From: Levilactobacillus lanxiensis
GTDB lineage: Bacteria; Bacillota; Bacilli; Lactobacillales; Lactobacillaceae
Assembly (NCBI RefSeq): GCF_016861655.1
Contig: NZ_BOLN01000001.1
Coordinates: 62,001 to 126,000, forward strand
Reading direction: 5' to 3'
Length of the DNA stretch: 64,000 bases
Positions 41,563 through 49,872 of the stretch are shown in pieces. Position numbers and translations under genes: made by a program. The notes under the pieces were generated by a model. That model was not told the origin of the DNA. It saw only the letters and a program-made list of their open reading frames with translations, and made no database searches. Each line of letters opens with the position of its first letter. Within the stretch, counting starts at the first letter, position 1.

Positions 41563-42558
41563 ATGCAAAACGCACCATTGCCGTCACGGGGACGGCATTT
41601 TACCAGTCGGCGTCACCGCGGACGCCACATCATTTTGACCCTGCTCGCGCTCTTCCTGGTGGGCGGTGGACTTTACGGGTGGCACGCTTGGCACACGGCT
41701 CAACAAACCTTTTCAGCAACCTATCACGCCGTGGGCAAGCCCAGCGATACCACCATTACCAGTGGCAAGCCGTTTGCCATTCTCCTGTTGGGTACCGATA
41801 CCGGCGCACTTGGGCGGACGCAGGTTGGCCGGACTGACACCATGATTGTCGCGACGATTAATCCGCAGAAACAGACGGCCAAGCTGACCAGCATTCCCCG
41901 GGACACACTGGTCAATATTTATGGTAGTCAAAACGACGAGGAAAAGATCAACGCGGCCTACCCACTCTACGGCGCCAAAACCACGATTCAGACCGTGGAG
42001 CACCTGGTCAACATCCCCATCCACTACTATGTGCTCCTGAACATGGGTGGCCTGGAGAAAATGATCAACGCGGTTGGCGGCGTTACGATTGATCCGCTGC
42101 TGACCTTCCACTATCAACAGGCCAACGTCACCAAGGGCGTTAAGATTCATCTAAACGGCGCCAGCGCCCTGGCCTACTCAAGGATGCGCGACCAGGACCC
42201 ACTCGGCGATTACGGTCGCCAAGCCCGCCAACGTCAAATCATCAAGGCACTGGTGTTAAAGGAAGCCAGCTTGAGCTCGGTTCTGCGCTACCAAACAGTT
42301 TTGAAGTCGCTCAACAGCAATCTGCAAACGAATCTGACCTTCGACGACCTGATGTGGCTACGTACCAAGGACGGCCACGCCAGCCGCCATATCGAATCCC
42401 AAACGCTCCAGGGCCAACCAGCCACTATCAACGGCATCGATTACCAAATCGCACCACAAAGTGAAATCACCAAGGTCTCAACGGGTCTTCGCCAAGCATT
42501 AGGCTTAGCCACCACCAGCACGTTTCAAACGGACGCGTTGGACCCGATGGGGTTTTAA
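41563..42558 (+). CDS. LytR-CpsA-Psr (LCP) family wall-polymer ligase
   Basis: 331 residues. One N-terminal helix (ILTLLALFLVGGGLYGW) anchors an outside LCP domain: ILLLGTDTG...GRTDTMIVATI, TSIPRDTLV (Arg-Asp of the active site), INAAYPLYGAKTTIQTVEHL, INAVGGV, LNGASALAYSRMRDQDPLGDYGRQARQRQIIKAL. LCP enzymes transfer teichoic acids or other lipid-linked polymers to peptidoglycan. The stretch of basic residues before the helix is usual. Strong GGGGGAGGAG ribosome site. Confidence 0.93.
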   Translation: MQNAPLPSRGRHFTSRRHRGRHIILTLLALFLVGGGLYGWHAWHTAQQTFSATYHAVGKPSDTTITSGKPFAILLLGTDTGALGRTQVGRTDTMIVATINPQKQTAKLTSIPRDTLVNIYGSQNDEEKINAAYPLYGAKTTIQTVEHLVNIPIHYYVLLNMGGLEKMINAVGGVTIDPLLTFHYQQANVTKGVKIHLNGASALAYSRMRDQDPLGDYGRQARQRQIIKALVLKEASLSSVLRYQTVLKSLNSNLQTNLTFDDLMWLRTKDGHASRHIESQTLQGQPATINGIDYQIAPQSEITKVSTGLRQALGLATTSTFQTDALDPMGF

Positions 42559-42576
42559 AGGTCCTTAAAGGCAAAT

Positions 42577-42623
42577 AAAAAATGCAGACTGGCAATTCTC
42601 ACGGAATTGTCGGTCTGCATTTA
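42577..42623. terminator. Terminator of the LCP gene
   Basis: AAATGCAGAC...GGCAATTC / GAATTGTC...GGTCTGCATTT. Confidence 0.8.
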
Positions 42624-42693
42624 CTTTATTTACATTTAATTTTTAAAGAGATATATCTAATGGTAAACAACCGACTAACTAAATCAGAGACAA

Positions 42694-43027
42694 CCAAGAG
42701 CGACCAGAAGCGGGTCAAGGTTCCCCGCTGTGTCGATGGCGCTAGCTACATAATTGATTAGCCATTCACAACTAAGTTCAGTTGGACACCACACAGCCTA
42801 CTCGGGTTTAAACCAGAAGTTTGGTAAAAATCAATCGTAGCCGCAGGAAGCCAGGGATGGAGCCAGCTGTGTCGATGGCGTTAGTTACCGTTTTTGAGGT
42901 AACTTACACCATGGGACGACTTTGGAGCCTGGCTGGTCCTGCCAGGCTTCAAAGCGAGCCGGAAGACCGCCTTTTGGCTGGAGGCGGGCCCCACAGCAGG
43001 TGGAATCCCTGGAAGCCGGAGGCGGTT
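42694..43027 (+). repeat. Degenerate structured element, class A/B chimera
   Basis: A class A fragment at 42699-42765 (GACCAGAAGCGGGTCAAGG...CTGTGTCGATGGCGCTAGCT). Then at 42836-43025 a shortened copy with class A start (CAGCTGTGTCGATGGCG), rebuilt P3 (AGTTACC/GGTAACT) and class B-like P5 (GAAGACCGCCTTTTGGCTGG). Arms are reduced to CCAGGGAT/ATCCCTGG. Ends 13 bases from the next stop codon. Confidence 0.65.
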
Positions 43028-43039
43028 ATTTTTAGCCAA

Positions 43040-43861
43040 CTACTCTGATTTATTTTGGCGGAGTTGCCAGATGTGCCAGCCGATGATTAGGATACTAGCA
43101 TCCGCCAGCACCGTCCCCAGCGCAATCAACAGGTTACCCGCGGACGTCACCATCAACCCGGAGGTCAACGGGAACCGCGCCAGTAAGCCCAGCAGCGTCG
43201 TGATCCACAAGCTCCCCAGAATTGCGGGGAACCAGGAATCCGCGTGCCGCCGGTGATGCCACCAGGTCAGTCCGGTGACGGCCAGGGCGAAGACCAGCAG
43301 GAACACACTACCACCAACCCGGGTCAGGTAGATGAGCCCTCGCGCTGGGACGACTCGTGCGGCCAGCCACGTCGCGAGAAACAGCGCCACAACGATGACC
43401 AACCAGCCGACTAGCTGCATTTGCGAGGTCACCCGCCCGGCCAACCATACACCGAGTATCATGGCAATCACGAAGATGCCAAATTGTACCGTGATCAGTA
43501 ACCCCTGTAACGGCACGGCTGGTAGAATCGCTGCGGGTAAAACTACCCCTAAGATAAAGATTAAAACGGGCACCAGCAAGTCCCAGGTCAACCACGCGGG
43601 TTTCGTCGAAGCCGCTCCCACTTGCGCCGCGACGATCTGCGGGTCCGCTCCAAAAAAGTCTTGGGCGGATTGCTCTTTTGACTGCGCCACTAATAAATTG
43701 GGCAAGACTTCCCGTAATTTTCGCTGGAGGGTATCCTCGTTAGCGAACTTGGGCTGTTGCCGCAAGGCCGCCACTAGGTCATCCCAGTAAGCCTGATTTT
43801 CTGGCGAAAGTTGCTCGCGTAATGCTTGATTTTGTTCCGCAATCGATAAGCGTTCTGCCAA
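43040..43861 (-). CDS. DUF1129-type membrane protein
   Basis: 273 residues. A cytoplasmic helical N-terminus (LSPENQAYWDDLVAALRQQPKFANEDTLQRKLREVLPNLLVAQSKEQSAQDFFG) matches the start of lactobacillal DUF1129 proteins, followed by six or so helices. The TTG at 43859-43861 lies 8 bases after GGAG; a TTG at 43888 is the alternative. Function unknown. It lies downstream of a promoter region shared with nothing else. Confidence 0.7.
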   Translation of the reverse strand: MAERLSIAEQNQALREQLSPENQAYWDDLVAALRQQPKFANEDTLQRKLREVLPNLLVAQSKEQSAQDFFGADPQIVAAQVGAASTKPAWLTWDLLVPVLIFILGVVLPAAILPAVPLQGLLITVQFGIFVIAMILGVWLAGRVTSQMQLVGWLVIVVALFLATWLAARVVPARGLIYLTRVGGSVFLLVFALAVTGLTWWHHRRHADSWFPAILGSLWITTLLGLLARFPLTSGLMVTSAGNLLIALGTVLADASILIIGWHIWQLRQNKSE

Positions 43862-43940
43862 GATTGCCACTCCTCTCGTTTCACTCAATATCCCCCATGA
43901 TAGGGAAGTTTTCCCCGGAATACCACTGATTTATCGCGGC

Positions 43941-44297
43941 CTAGCGAAAGAGCCAGCCAAGCCAACTACCACCGGCAGCCAATATCAGGCCACCGACGAC
44001 ACTGAGTAGGAGATACAGCGTCATGGCGCCATACCGGCGTTGGTCCGCCAGCATAACGACCTCGTGGCTAAACGTTGAATAGGTCGTAAAGCCACCCAGG
44101 ACGCCGGTTCCCAATAAAATTGCGGTCAAATTAGTTGCCTGCCAACCGGTTAAAAAGCCTAGCAGTAGGCACCCCAACCAGTTGATCAACAACGTGGCGA
44201 GCGGCCACCGATTGCCATGATAGGACTGCACCAATCGCGTCATTCCGTAGCGGCCCAGAGCCCCCACGGTCGCGCCCAGGCCAGCCACCGCGGCCAT
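43941..44297 (-). CDS. crcB: Fluoride channel CrcB/Fluc, second subunit
   Basis: 118 residues, four helices. GALGRYG in helix 1, NWLGCLLLGF (Asn facing the pore) in helix 2 and GFTTYSTFSHE in helix 3 (the Phe-box and Na+ site region). Its ATG overlaps the stop of the first crcB (TGATG), and GGAGG lies inside that gene. Tandem crcB genes usually encode a heterodimeric dual-topology pair that exports fluoride. The longer open frame upstream is not used. Confidence 0.9.
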   Translation of the reverse strand: MAAVAGLGATVGALGRYGMTRLVQSYHGNRWPLATLLINWLGCLLLGFLTGWQATNLTAILLGTGVLGGFTTYSTFSHEVVMLADQRRYGAMTLYLLLSVVGGLILAAGGSWLGWLFR

Positions 44298-44689
44298 CAC
44301 TTTTCCTCCAAGTGAAACGACCACCAGTGCCGGGCAATCCAAACACCCAGAGCGCTGCAAATCATCCCACCAATAACGGTGATCAGCACGTAACTGATGG
44401 CCGCTAGCCACCGTTGTTCACTCACCAAACGCACGGCGTCGACACTAAACGTTGAGAAGGTCGTAAACGCCCCGACGCCACCGACACCTAAGCCCACGGT
44501 CACGGCTTCCGGCCACCGAGCCGTCAGGCGTTTGGCATGTGACAGCCAAGCCAACAGCCCACTCCCAATCAAGTTGATCAAAATCGTCGCCCAGGGAAAT
44601 CCGGCTGCCGCGGGCAACGCTTGCCCCACCAGGTAACGCCCACTGCCCCCAAGAAAGGCAAAAACAATAATTGCAAACACGTTAGCCAT
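44297..44689 (-). CDS. crcB: Fluoride channel CrcB/Fluc, first subunit
   Basis: 130 residues, four helices. GGSGRYL, ILINLIGSGLLAWL and GAFTTFSTFSVD are the three signature segments. The ATG follows GGAGGAGGCC by 7 bases. Coupled to the second subunit. I looked for a fluoride riboswitch upstream and did not find its conserved sequence. Confidence 0.92.
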   Translation of the reverse strand: MANVFAIIVFAFLGGSGRYLVGQALPAAAGFPWATILINLIGSGLLAWLSHAKRLTARWPEAVTVGLGVGGVGAFTTFSTFSVDAVRLVSEQRWLAAISYVLITVIGGMICSALGVWIARHWWSFHLEEK

Positions 44690-44726
44690 TTGCTGGCCTC
44701 CTCCAAAAGTATCTTTCCATTGTACC

Positions 44727-44750
44727 AAAAAAGCCGCCATCAAGGCGACT
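44727..44750 (-). terminator. Small hairpin with T-run upstream of crcB
   Basis: CGCC/GGCG stem then T6 on the minus strand, between a TATAAT (reverse of 44803-44808) and crcB. Could be an attenuator, or end upstream transcription; TGGTACAAT just downstream is an extended -10 for a second promoter. Confidence 0.45.
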
Positions 44751-44829
44751 TCTAGTGAAACTAGTTTGGTTGGTACGAATTGACCGAGAAAATTTGAAGC
44801 ATTATATCAATCAGCCAGATCTATCCGCA

Positions 44830-44871
44830 TTACAAATTACAAATTACAAATTACAAATTACAAATTACAAA
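44830..44871 (+). repeat. Tandem heptamer, six copies of TTACAAA
   Basis: Six exact consecutive copies in the crcB/cstR spacer. Length is likely variable between strains by slippage. No role evident. Confidence 0.9.
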
Positions 44872-44924
44872 CCAATTGTCAATTCAGCGACAATCACTGT
44901 CAAATAACGACGACATTGTCATTG

Positions 44925-45220
44925 GGTAAACCCACGTCAGCCGCAGGGCTGGTGAAAATGGGCTGACTAGGCCAGTGTGAGTGACCAGAGGCAGATCAAG
45001 GTGACCAGCTGTGTCGGTGGTCTTGGCCGGCGTTTTTTGCCGGCCTAGAGCACGGGACGGCCTTGGAAACTCGCGATTTTCAGCGAGGTTTCAAGCCGAG
45101 CTGGAAGACCGCCCCTCAGGCTGGAAGCGTGCCCCACAGCAGGGCACCTTGAAGCTGCCGCCGGGAACGGCGCCCACAGCGTCACGGCCCATTTTCACCA
45201 GTCCGGAGGCGCTGACAACG
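44925..45220 (+). repeat. Structured element, class A, mosaic right end
   Basis: P3 TCTTGGCCGG/CCGGCCTAGA and P4 CTTGGAAACTCGC / GCGAGGTTTCAAG are compensated. The right end GCCCACAGCGTCACGGCCC is the class B block. Outermost pairing GTCAGC/GCTGAC is intact. Ends about 7-14 bases from the cstR-like stop. Confidence 0.9.
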
Positions 45221-45226
45221 ATTTAT

Positions 45227-45490
45227 TTAGTGTGTTTTAACAACCAGGTCGAGCGCCGTTTGTAAGTCGCGCTGCTGGTCTTCGCTGAGCTGGTCATCCG
45301 CGATGCACTGCTTGACGTTTTCAGCGACGACGACCCCGATCATGCGTTCCACGCCGGAACGAACGGCGGCAAGTTGGGTCAGAATATCCTGACATTCCCG
45401 ACCGTCGTCAACCATCTTCAGGATGCCTTGCAACTGGCCATCCGCCCGCCGAAGCCGATTCTTTAATTGACTGGACGTTGTTTGGACCAT
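45227..45490 (-). CDS. CsoR/FrmR-superfamily repressor, CstR-like thiol sensor
   Basis: 87 residues, all-helical. Cys33 (GRECQDI) and Cys62 (AENVKQC) are conserved, but the His that completes the copper site of CsoR is Asn58 here. Cys-Asn-Cys is the CstR pattern, in which two thiols react with persulfides rather than bind Cu(I). Coupled to thioredoxin by a TAATG overlap, and an ATACCCC-AA-GGGGTAT operator sits on the operon promoter, so autoregulation is likely. A metal-sensing role cannot be fully excluded. Confidence 0.85.
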   Translation of the reverse strand: MVQTTSSQLKNRLRRADGQLQGILKMVDDGRECQDILTQLAAVRSGVERMIGVVVAENVKQCIADDQLSEDQQRDLQTALDLVVKTH

Positions 45491-45816
45491 TAAGCGCTCA
45501 CCTCAGTTAATTTTTCGTCGATGTACTTCTTGAGTGCGGCCTTGGGATGAAAGCCCACAACCTTTTCCGTTGGCATGCCGTTCTTGAAGATGACCAAAGA
45601 TGGAATACTCATGATGCCCAGAGACTGCGCCAATTCTTGGTTCTGGTCGACATCGAGGGACGCAAACTTCACTTGATCACCGTACGCTTCGTCTAAGCTT
45701 TCCAGAACGGGCGTCTGCATTTTACATGGCCCACACCAGTCAGCCCAAAAGTCCACGACCGTGACCGCGGTGTCATCACCAATGTGTTCAAAATCCTTGC
45801 TTGTAATTGCTTGCAT
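45490..45816 (-). CDS. trxA: Thioredoxin
   Basis: 108 residues. Active site WADWCGPCK (Cys28, Cys31) and the cis-proline loop SIPSLVIFKNG. First gene of an operon with the CstR-like repressor, so it probably serves sulfane-sulfur or thiol stress rather than being the only housekeeping thioredoxin. Start chosen at the second Met, 10 bases after GAGGAGG; the Met two codons earlier has only a 4-base spacing. Confidence 0.93.
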   Translation of the reverse strand: MQAITSKDFEHIGDDTAVTVVDFWADWCGPCKMQTPVLESLDEAYGDQVKFASLDVDQNQELAQSLGIMSIPSLVIFKNGMPTEKVVGFHPKAALKKYIDEKLTEVSA

Positions 45817-45854
45817 GTTCATTCATCCTCCTCGGTTTCTTAATCAGTGTCATC

Positions 45855-45880
45855 AGTATACCCCAAGGGGTATGATGACG
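45855..45880 (-). promoter_or_regulatory. CstR/CsoR-type operator on the trx promoter
   Basis: Perfect palindrome ATACCCC-AA-GGGGTAT at 45858-45873. The minus-strand -10 TATACT (reverse of 45855-45860) overlaps it; the -35 is weak. CsoR and CstR operators are G-tract palindromes with A/T edges of this form. Confidence 0.7.
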
Positions 45881-45951
45881 CCAGCTTTTTGTTTTTAGCG
45901 CAGACAAAAAGGCGTGACACCCGTAGGCACCACGTCTCATTTACCAATTCG

Positions 45952-47358
45952 TTAATCTTTCGTCAGTTCTGGATCCTCGTCCATGCCGGCCGTCAAACGG
46001 GGATGGTTGTTCCCACGCTTGGTTTCCTTTTCCACAGCCTGTTGGGCGACCAAGTTCAAGTAGTTGAATGGGTCGTCAAAGTTGGGATTGAACAGCATGT
46101 CTACAAAGGCCAAATCGTCAATCGTGTTACGGTTTTGAATCGCAATCGAAATGGCGTTAGCGGATTGGGCCACTTCATGTTTGCTGAAGAATTGTGCCCC
46201 TAAGATCCGCCGGTTTTGCCGGTTGTAGACCAAGTTGATGGTCAGGTCATCCGTTGATGGCATGTACGTTGGCCGCCAAGTGCCTTCGAACGTCACCATA
46301 TCAGCATCAAATCCCGCGTTCAACGCGTGGTCAATGGTCAATCCGGTTGAAGCCAACGTCCGGCCAAAGATTTGCATCGCGGAAGTGGCTTGCGTACCCG
46401 TGTACTTTTGAATGTTGCCGAAGATGTTGATCCCGGCTAACATCCCTTGCCGGACCGCGTTCGTTGCCAGTGACGTGTAAGCTGGCTTACCAGTTGGGTT
46501 AAAGTTAACCACACTGGCGTCCCCACAAGCAAAGATGTCAGGATCAGATGATTGCACGTAGTCGTTGATGATGATGGCGCCGTGCCGATCCATGTCGACT
46601 TGGCCCCGCAACAATTCTGTATTGGGCACAAAGCCCGTGCAGACAACGGCTAAGTCAGCGGTGAAGTCCCCGTTCGTGGTTTCGATAACTAATTCGCCGT
46701 CATCGTTCCCTGTAAATGAGGTCACCCGCCGATTCAATAACACGTTAACCCCTTTGTCTTCAAGGATGCTGACGATATGGTCAGACAAACCCTTGTCGAC
46801 GTAGTGGTTCAAGATGATGTCTCGTGATTGTAACAGCTGAACTTCGTGGCCAGTCCGCGCATAACTTTCAGCTAATTCGGTTCCGATATAACCGGCACCA
46901 ACGATTGCAATCCGTTTAACACCCTTAGCAGCTTCGTTAATCGCAACTGCTTGTTCATAATTCTTGCAAAGCATGACCTTATCTTCATCGATACCAAAAA
47001 TAGGTGGTACCGTTACGGTTGACCCCGTTGCCATGATTAGCTTGTCGTAAGTGTCTGTGGTCACATCCCCAGACTCCATATCAACAACTTCGACCGACTT
47101 CGTTGCTGCGTCGATCTTAATCACGTTGTGTCGGGTCAAAACCTTTGCCCCGGCTTCCGCAAGTTGTTCAGGTGAAGAATAGAACATGTCCTCAAGATGC
47201 TTGACTTGCCCATCAAGGAATAATGAGATCCCACATGAAAGGAAAGAGACGTTCGTATGCCGTTCGTAAATGGTCACATCTGTGTCCGGATGATCACGCA
47301 AAATTTGTAGCGCTGCATTAGTTCCAGCGTGTGTACTACCAACAATGATGACTTTCAT
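45952..47358 (-). CDS. nox: NADH oxidase (water-forming) / CoA-disulfide reductase family flavoprotein
   Basis: 468 residues. FAD site GSTHAGTNAALQ at the N-terminus, redox Cys in SFLSCGISLFL (about residue 42), NADH site IVGAGYIGTELAES near 153 and FAD site DPDIFACGDAS near 275. The single active Cys and the C-terminal dimer domain fit H2O-forming Nox; CoA-disulfide reductases share this layout. It regenerates NAD+ with O2 in a heterofermenter. Extended acidic C-terminus (about 20 residues). Ribosome site GGAGGG. Confidence 0.9.
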   Translation of the reverse strand: MKVIIVGSTHAGTNAALQILRDHPDTDVTIYERHTNVSFLSCGISLFLDGQVKHLEDMFYSSPEQLAEAGAKVLTRHNVIKIDAATKSVEVVDMESGDVTTDTYDKLIMATGSTVTVPPIFGIDEDKVMLCKNYEQAVAINEAAKGVKRIAIVGAGYIGTELAESYARTGHEVQLLQSRDIILNHYVDKGLSDHIVSILEDKGVNVLLNRRVTSFTGNDDGELVIETTNGDFTADLAVVCTGFVPNTELLRGQVDMDRHGAIIINDYVQSSDPDIFACGDASVVNFNPTGKPAYTSLATNAVRQGMLAGINIFGNIQKYTGTQATSAMQIFGRTLASTGLTIDHALNAGFDADMVTFEGTWRPTYMPSTDDLTINLVYNRQNRRILGAQFFSKHEVAQSANAISIAIQNRNTIDDLAFVDMLFNPNFDDPFNYLNLVAQQAVEKETKRGNNHPRLTAGMDEDPELTKD

Positions 47359-47830
47359 GTTTACCCTCCTACATGAAAAACGATTCTAAAGCTAGTCTAC
47401 TTGAAAGTTAGCGAAAGATAAATGACTTCGTCTCGGAAAACCCGGTAAATCAGGCATTTTCCTCACACTTTCATTAAAATGGTGAAAGCATGTGCGTTTT
47501 GCACGAAAAAAATTCGCGGTTAATTTATTATTCAATAAGTAAAAAGCGTAAAAAGAATAGCGTCAAAATAACGAACAGGCTTACAAATGCCGGTAGTCCG
47601 CGGTTTGCCTCATTTGTGGATTTTTAGACCTACCGTCGATACCGTAACCCGTCTACTCCGCAAGCGATTTTCATTTATTTTGACGATTGGCAATCCATTG
47701 TCCGCAACCGTTAGCAACGCAATCCTTATGGGGCCTGGCCTGGTTTTGTCTCGGCATTTCCCGTCAGTTATCGTTAAGTCGCTTAGCCCATAGACTTTCT
47801 AACCATTTTTTTCGAACAGTTACAATTCGC
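47359..47830. other. Spacer without recognised gene
   Basis: Holds the nox promoter region, with an imperfect repeat CTTTCA...TGAAAG at 47469-47490 that could be a regulator site. The short open frames here have no ribosome site and poor codon use. Confidence 0.4.
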
Positions 47831-47865
47831 TTGCGAATAATGACGAGACTCGGTATTATACCCGT

Positions 47866-48014
47866 AGTTGGTTCGTGATACGTTCTGACCTTAAGCACTG
47901 TGATAGATGATAGGAATCACTGTCTATAGATGCACTCCCCCCAAAACAAGTGATTTATTAACAGATTCCTAAATAGAGGCCCTGAGTAATCCGCATGTTG
48001 CTCAGGGCCCTTTC
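47866..48014 (+). ncRNA. Candidate small RNA with C-rich loop (copy 2)
   Basis: Promoter TTGCGA (47831-47836), 17 bases, TATTAT (47854-47859). A hairpin AATCACT (47915-47921) / AGTGATT (47949-47955) exposes GCACTCCCCCCAAAA (47932-47946); an alternative closure is TAGGAATC/GATTCCTA. The terminator is GGCCCTGAG/CTCAGGGCCCTTTCT (47978-48014). About 148 nt, no ORF. It shares loop sequence and layout with the candidate at 49733. Confidence 0.5.
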
Positions 48015-48044
48015 TATGCCCAAATTTCTCTGGGCTGTGCTTTG

Positions 48045-48334
48045 TCTTGCGCCTCCGGGCCGGTGAAAATTGAGCCGTGACGTGGTAGTTGGCCGTTCCC
48101 GGCGGCGGATTCAAGGTGCCCTGCTGTGGGGTCGGTTCCAGCCTGAAGAACAGGCTTCCACCTCGACTTTGAGCCAAAGAGCGGTCTCAAAGATCGTCCC
48201 ATGCTCTAAGCTGAGTGAAAAACCTCAGCTAAGACCATCGACACAGCTGGTCACCTTGATCCGCCTCTGGTCACTAACATCTACCTAGCCCGCCCATTTT
48301 CATCAACCCTACGGCTTAGACTAGCTTAGCCCGT
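48045..48334 (-). repeat. Structured element, class A, inverted
   Basis: Complete; the left arm is altered (CCCATTTTCATCAACCC). Outer stem GGCGGATCAAGGTG / CACCTTGAATCCGCC is the best preserved. Both flanking genes are leftward; the right end faces the small-RNA terminator. Confidence 0.88.
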
Positions 48335-48376
48335 TTCATTTGGGCATTCTCAACTATTCCTACTACCTAAACAACA

Positions 48377-48414
48377 AGACCCCTCACGTATTTTTTACGT
48401 AAGGGGCCTCTTTT
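48377..48414. terminator. dedA terminator
   Basis: AGACCCCTCACGTA / TACGTAAGGGGCCTCTTTT, usable in both directions. Confidence 0.75.
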
Positions 48415-48446
48415 ACATCCTATTAATATTTGTTTTACTATTAAAC

Positions 48447-49100
48447 CTAGCGGCTGGTCTTCGCCGTCCGTACTTCGCGGTAATACTGCCAGCCTTGGCG
48501 TACTAAGAACGGAATCGCCAGGAGACCGATGAATAGCCACGTGAAGTTCTGGCGGATGAACGGTGTGTTGCCGAAGAAGTAGCCGACCGCCGAACAGCTG
48601 AAGACCCAGATGAAACTGCCCGCCAAGTTATAGAGACGGAACTGGCGCCATTTCATGTCCGTGGTACCCGCAATGATCGGTACAAATAACCCAACGAAGG
48701 GGATGAACCGGCCAATCAGCAGCGTTTGATCCTCGTTACGGGTGAAGACTGCCGTGGCCTGTTTGACTTTGTCTTCTGGCAGGCGCTTAATCAGTTTTTC
48801 CTGATGCTCGCCCCACTTCAAGGTTGTCACGTACTTGACCGCCGAGCCGGCCGTCGCTGCCATCGTGAACATGAGGACCAGCAGCCAAATATTTAACTGC
48901 GAATGCGGATTAGCCGCAATCGACCCCACCATGAACAATAAGGATTGTCCCGGGATGAAGGAAAAAATCAACATGCCTGATTCCAAAAAGATTAAAAAGA
49001 ATAAGACCGGATAGATGCCCGTCCCTAATTGGTTCGTCAGGGGCACCAACACGGTCAACGGGTGCCAAATGATCTCCCAAATCAACGCTACTAAACTCAT
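48447..49100 (-). CDS. DedA-family membrane protein
   Basis: 217 residues. FLIFLESGMLIFSFIPGQSLLFMVGSIAA is the DedA signature (Glu and Pro-Gly in a re-entrant region), and GRFIPFVGLFVPIIAGTTDMKWRQFRLYNLAGSFIWV holds the conserved Arg and Gly. Family members flip lipids such as undecaprenyl phosphate or phosphatidylethanolamine across the membrane; which lipid is not visible. Ribosome site GGAGGGAG. Confidence 0.9.
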   Translation of the reverse strand: MSLVALIWEIIWHPLTVLVPLTNQLGTGIYPVLFFLIFLESGMLIFSFIPGQSLLFMVGSIAANPHSQLNIWLLVLMFTMAATAGSAVKYVTTLKWGEHQEKLIKRLPEDKVKQATAVFTRNEDQTLLIGRFIPFVGLFVPIIAGTTDMKWRQFRLYNLAGSFIWVFSCSAVGYFFGNTPFIRQNFTWLFIGLLAIPFLVRQGWQYYREVRTAKTSR

Positions 49101-49697
49101 CCTACGTCTCCCTCCGTCGTGGCCGACAAGCTGCCGTCATTCACCTTATTTAAACGATAAGTGAATTTACTTTGAATTGTCGCCACGCTTTGGCCTAGAT
49201 GGCCAATCTCCCATAAAGTTGTTGCGGTTTTCTAATTAGGTGACGGGACGCTTCACCATCGAACCCATTAAAGTCCTTATTAGCTATTGTTTTCATTAAT
49301 AAAACCATTATAAATGATTAACGGGTGATAAGTCTTTATTTTCCCATTTTTCCTTAATCTACTGATAACTGAATCCATAATTGGTCTACGTCGGTGTTTG
49401 CTAATCGGTGACCAGCACCGGTTTACCAAGTGACCTGGCCCAACCAAGCAAATGTGTCGTCAACAATCGATCAATCCAACGCTTGTTTCCTATTATACGT
49501 CTAAACTGTCAGTTGTCAGTACTGCCTTAAATGTTAATCGCCGGGCAGCCTAAAAACGCGGCCGCATCGCTGTCATACCGGGATGTTGCCGCATTGATTT
49601 ATTTATGAGCACTAGTCTTATCAGCTGGAAACAGCCATTAAGTTTACCAACGATTGACAGCCAACGCCATTATTAGTAAATTTATGAAACCAATCAA
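49101..49697. other. Long spacer upstream of dedA
   Basis: About 600 AT-rich bases with the dedA promoter. TTGGCC-TAGAT-GGCCAA at 49187-49204 is a small palindrome. No gene seen. Confidence 0.4.
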
Positions 49698-49732
49698 TTG
49701 CACCTAATTTGATTAGGGGTTACACTACAATC

Positions 49733-49872
49733 AAGTTAGTAACAAAGACTGTTGCTAACGGAGTCGTACCAAATTCTTAATACTCTTTTACGAGCAGCAC
49801 TTAGCACTCCCCCAAAGTATCTAACCCTGCTCGTATCCCCCCTCAAGCCACGACGCGAATCGTGGCTTTTTT
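49733..49872 (+). ncRNA. Candidate small RNA with C-rich loop (copy 1)
   Basis: Promoter TTGCAC (49698-49703), 17 bases, TACACT (49721-49726). 5' hairpin GTTAGTAAC/GTTGCTAAC (49735-49759). Main hairpin TACGAGCAG (49789-49797) / CTGCTCGTA (49827-49835) with loop GCACTCCCCCAAA (49804-49816). A second C-run TCCCCCC (49836-49842) precedes the terminator AAGCCACGA/TCGTGGCTT plus T-run (49845-49872). About 140 nt, no ORF. Confidence 0.55.

Noticed and set aside
44690-44830. Fluoride riboswitch before crcB
   Set aside because: The conserved aptamer sequence could not be found by eye; only a small terminator-like hairpin is present.
44830-44871. Heptamer array as a CRISPR
   Set aside because: Units are 7 bases with no spacers and no cas genes nearby; it is a simple microsatellite.
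47587-47793. 68-codon frame before the small-RNA candidate
   Set aside because: No ribosome site, unusual composition, and no similarity I recognise. The adjacent promoter lies downstream of it.
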